A DNA stretch of 6,593 nt, taken from the NCBI GenBank assembly GCA_902490245.1, contig CABUDB010000087.1, forward strand, positions 1 through 6,593. Direction: 5' to 3'. The notes below the pieces were generated by a model, which saw nothing but the letters and a program-made list of their open reading frames with translations, made no database searches and was not told where the DNA came from. A program made the position numbers and the translations under genes. Below are positions 6,575 to 6,593 of this stretch, piece after piece. Origin of the DNA: an uncultured Collinsella sp. (lineage in GTDB: Bacteria > Actinomycetota > Coriobacteriia > Coriobacteriales > Coriobacteriaceae). Each line of letters begins with the position of its first letter. Position 1 is the stretch's first letter.

Positions 6575-6593
6575 TGGGATTCTTCGATGCTCT
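6574..6593 (+). CDS. ftsY: Start of the next gene, probably signal recognition particle receptor FtsY (partial)
   Basis: An ATG at 6574 shares its A with the smc TAA stop (TAATG), and the frame stays open to the window edge, reading MGFFDA. Short starts of the type M-x-F-F are typical of FtsY in Gram-positives, and ftsY follows smc in Bacillus and many actinobacteria. FtsY is the GTPase receptor that docks signal recognition particle-ribosome complexes at the membrane. Six residues cannot prove identity. The call rests mainly on gene order. Confidence 0.6.

Overview
The window is a compact, GC-rich stretch of bacterial chromosome with every gene on the + strand. It holds six complete genes: a DUF177/YceD protein, rpmF (ribosomal protein L32), plsX (phosphate acyltransferase), an acyl carrier protein, rnc (RNase III) and smc (chromosome condensin ATPase). 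The last codons of an unidentified gene lie at the left edge, and the first codons of a probable ftsY lie at the right edge. The codon use (GAG, GCC, CGC, GGC, CTC), the zinc-ribbon form of L32 and the overall feel of the proteins suggest a high-GC Gram-positive. A Coriobacteriia member such as Collinsella is my best guess, but this is recall-based inference and not proof. I see no tRNA, rRNA, CRISPR array, insertion sequence, phage gene or foreign-looking segment, and no gene-free stretch longer than about 114 bases.

Layout. Positions 1-590 carry the end of an upstream ORF that overlaps the DUF177 gene in a TAATG junction. Positions 591-834 hold a short gap with a good -10-like motif, then rpmF. 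Positions 835-921 hold a -10-like TATACT and a strong intrinsic terminator immediately in front of plsX (922-1941). Positions 1942-2055 are the longest gap, with another -10-like motif followed by a perfect 22-base palindrome and a T-rich run, ahead of the ACP gene. From 2056 onward acpP, rnc, smc and ftsY are packed with gaps of 3 and 10 bases and a final TAATG overlap, so they look like one transcription unit.

How the genes fit together. PlsX and ACP belong to membrane lipid synthesis: PlsX turns acyl-ACP into acyl-phosphate. DUF177 and L32 belong to ribosome assembly and function, RNase III to rRNA and mRNA processing, SMC to chromosome organisation and FtsY to membrane protein targeting. 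The order combines the yceD-rpmF-plsX end of the Gram-negative fab cluster with the acpP-rnc-smc-ftsY end of the Bacillus cluster, and lacks the fabH/fabD/fabG genes that lie between them there.

This is mainly a conserved housekeeping region, and I do not see a convincing undescribed system. The points most worth a second look are the hairpins with T-runs lying between candidate promoters and the plsX and acpP starts, the ACP whose usual Asp-Ser-Leu attachment motif reads Asn-Ser-Leu, and an Asp-to-Asn change at an RNase III metal-ligand position.
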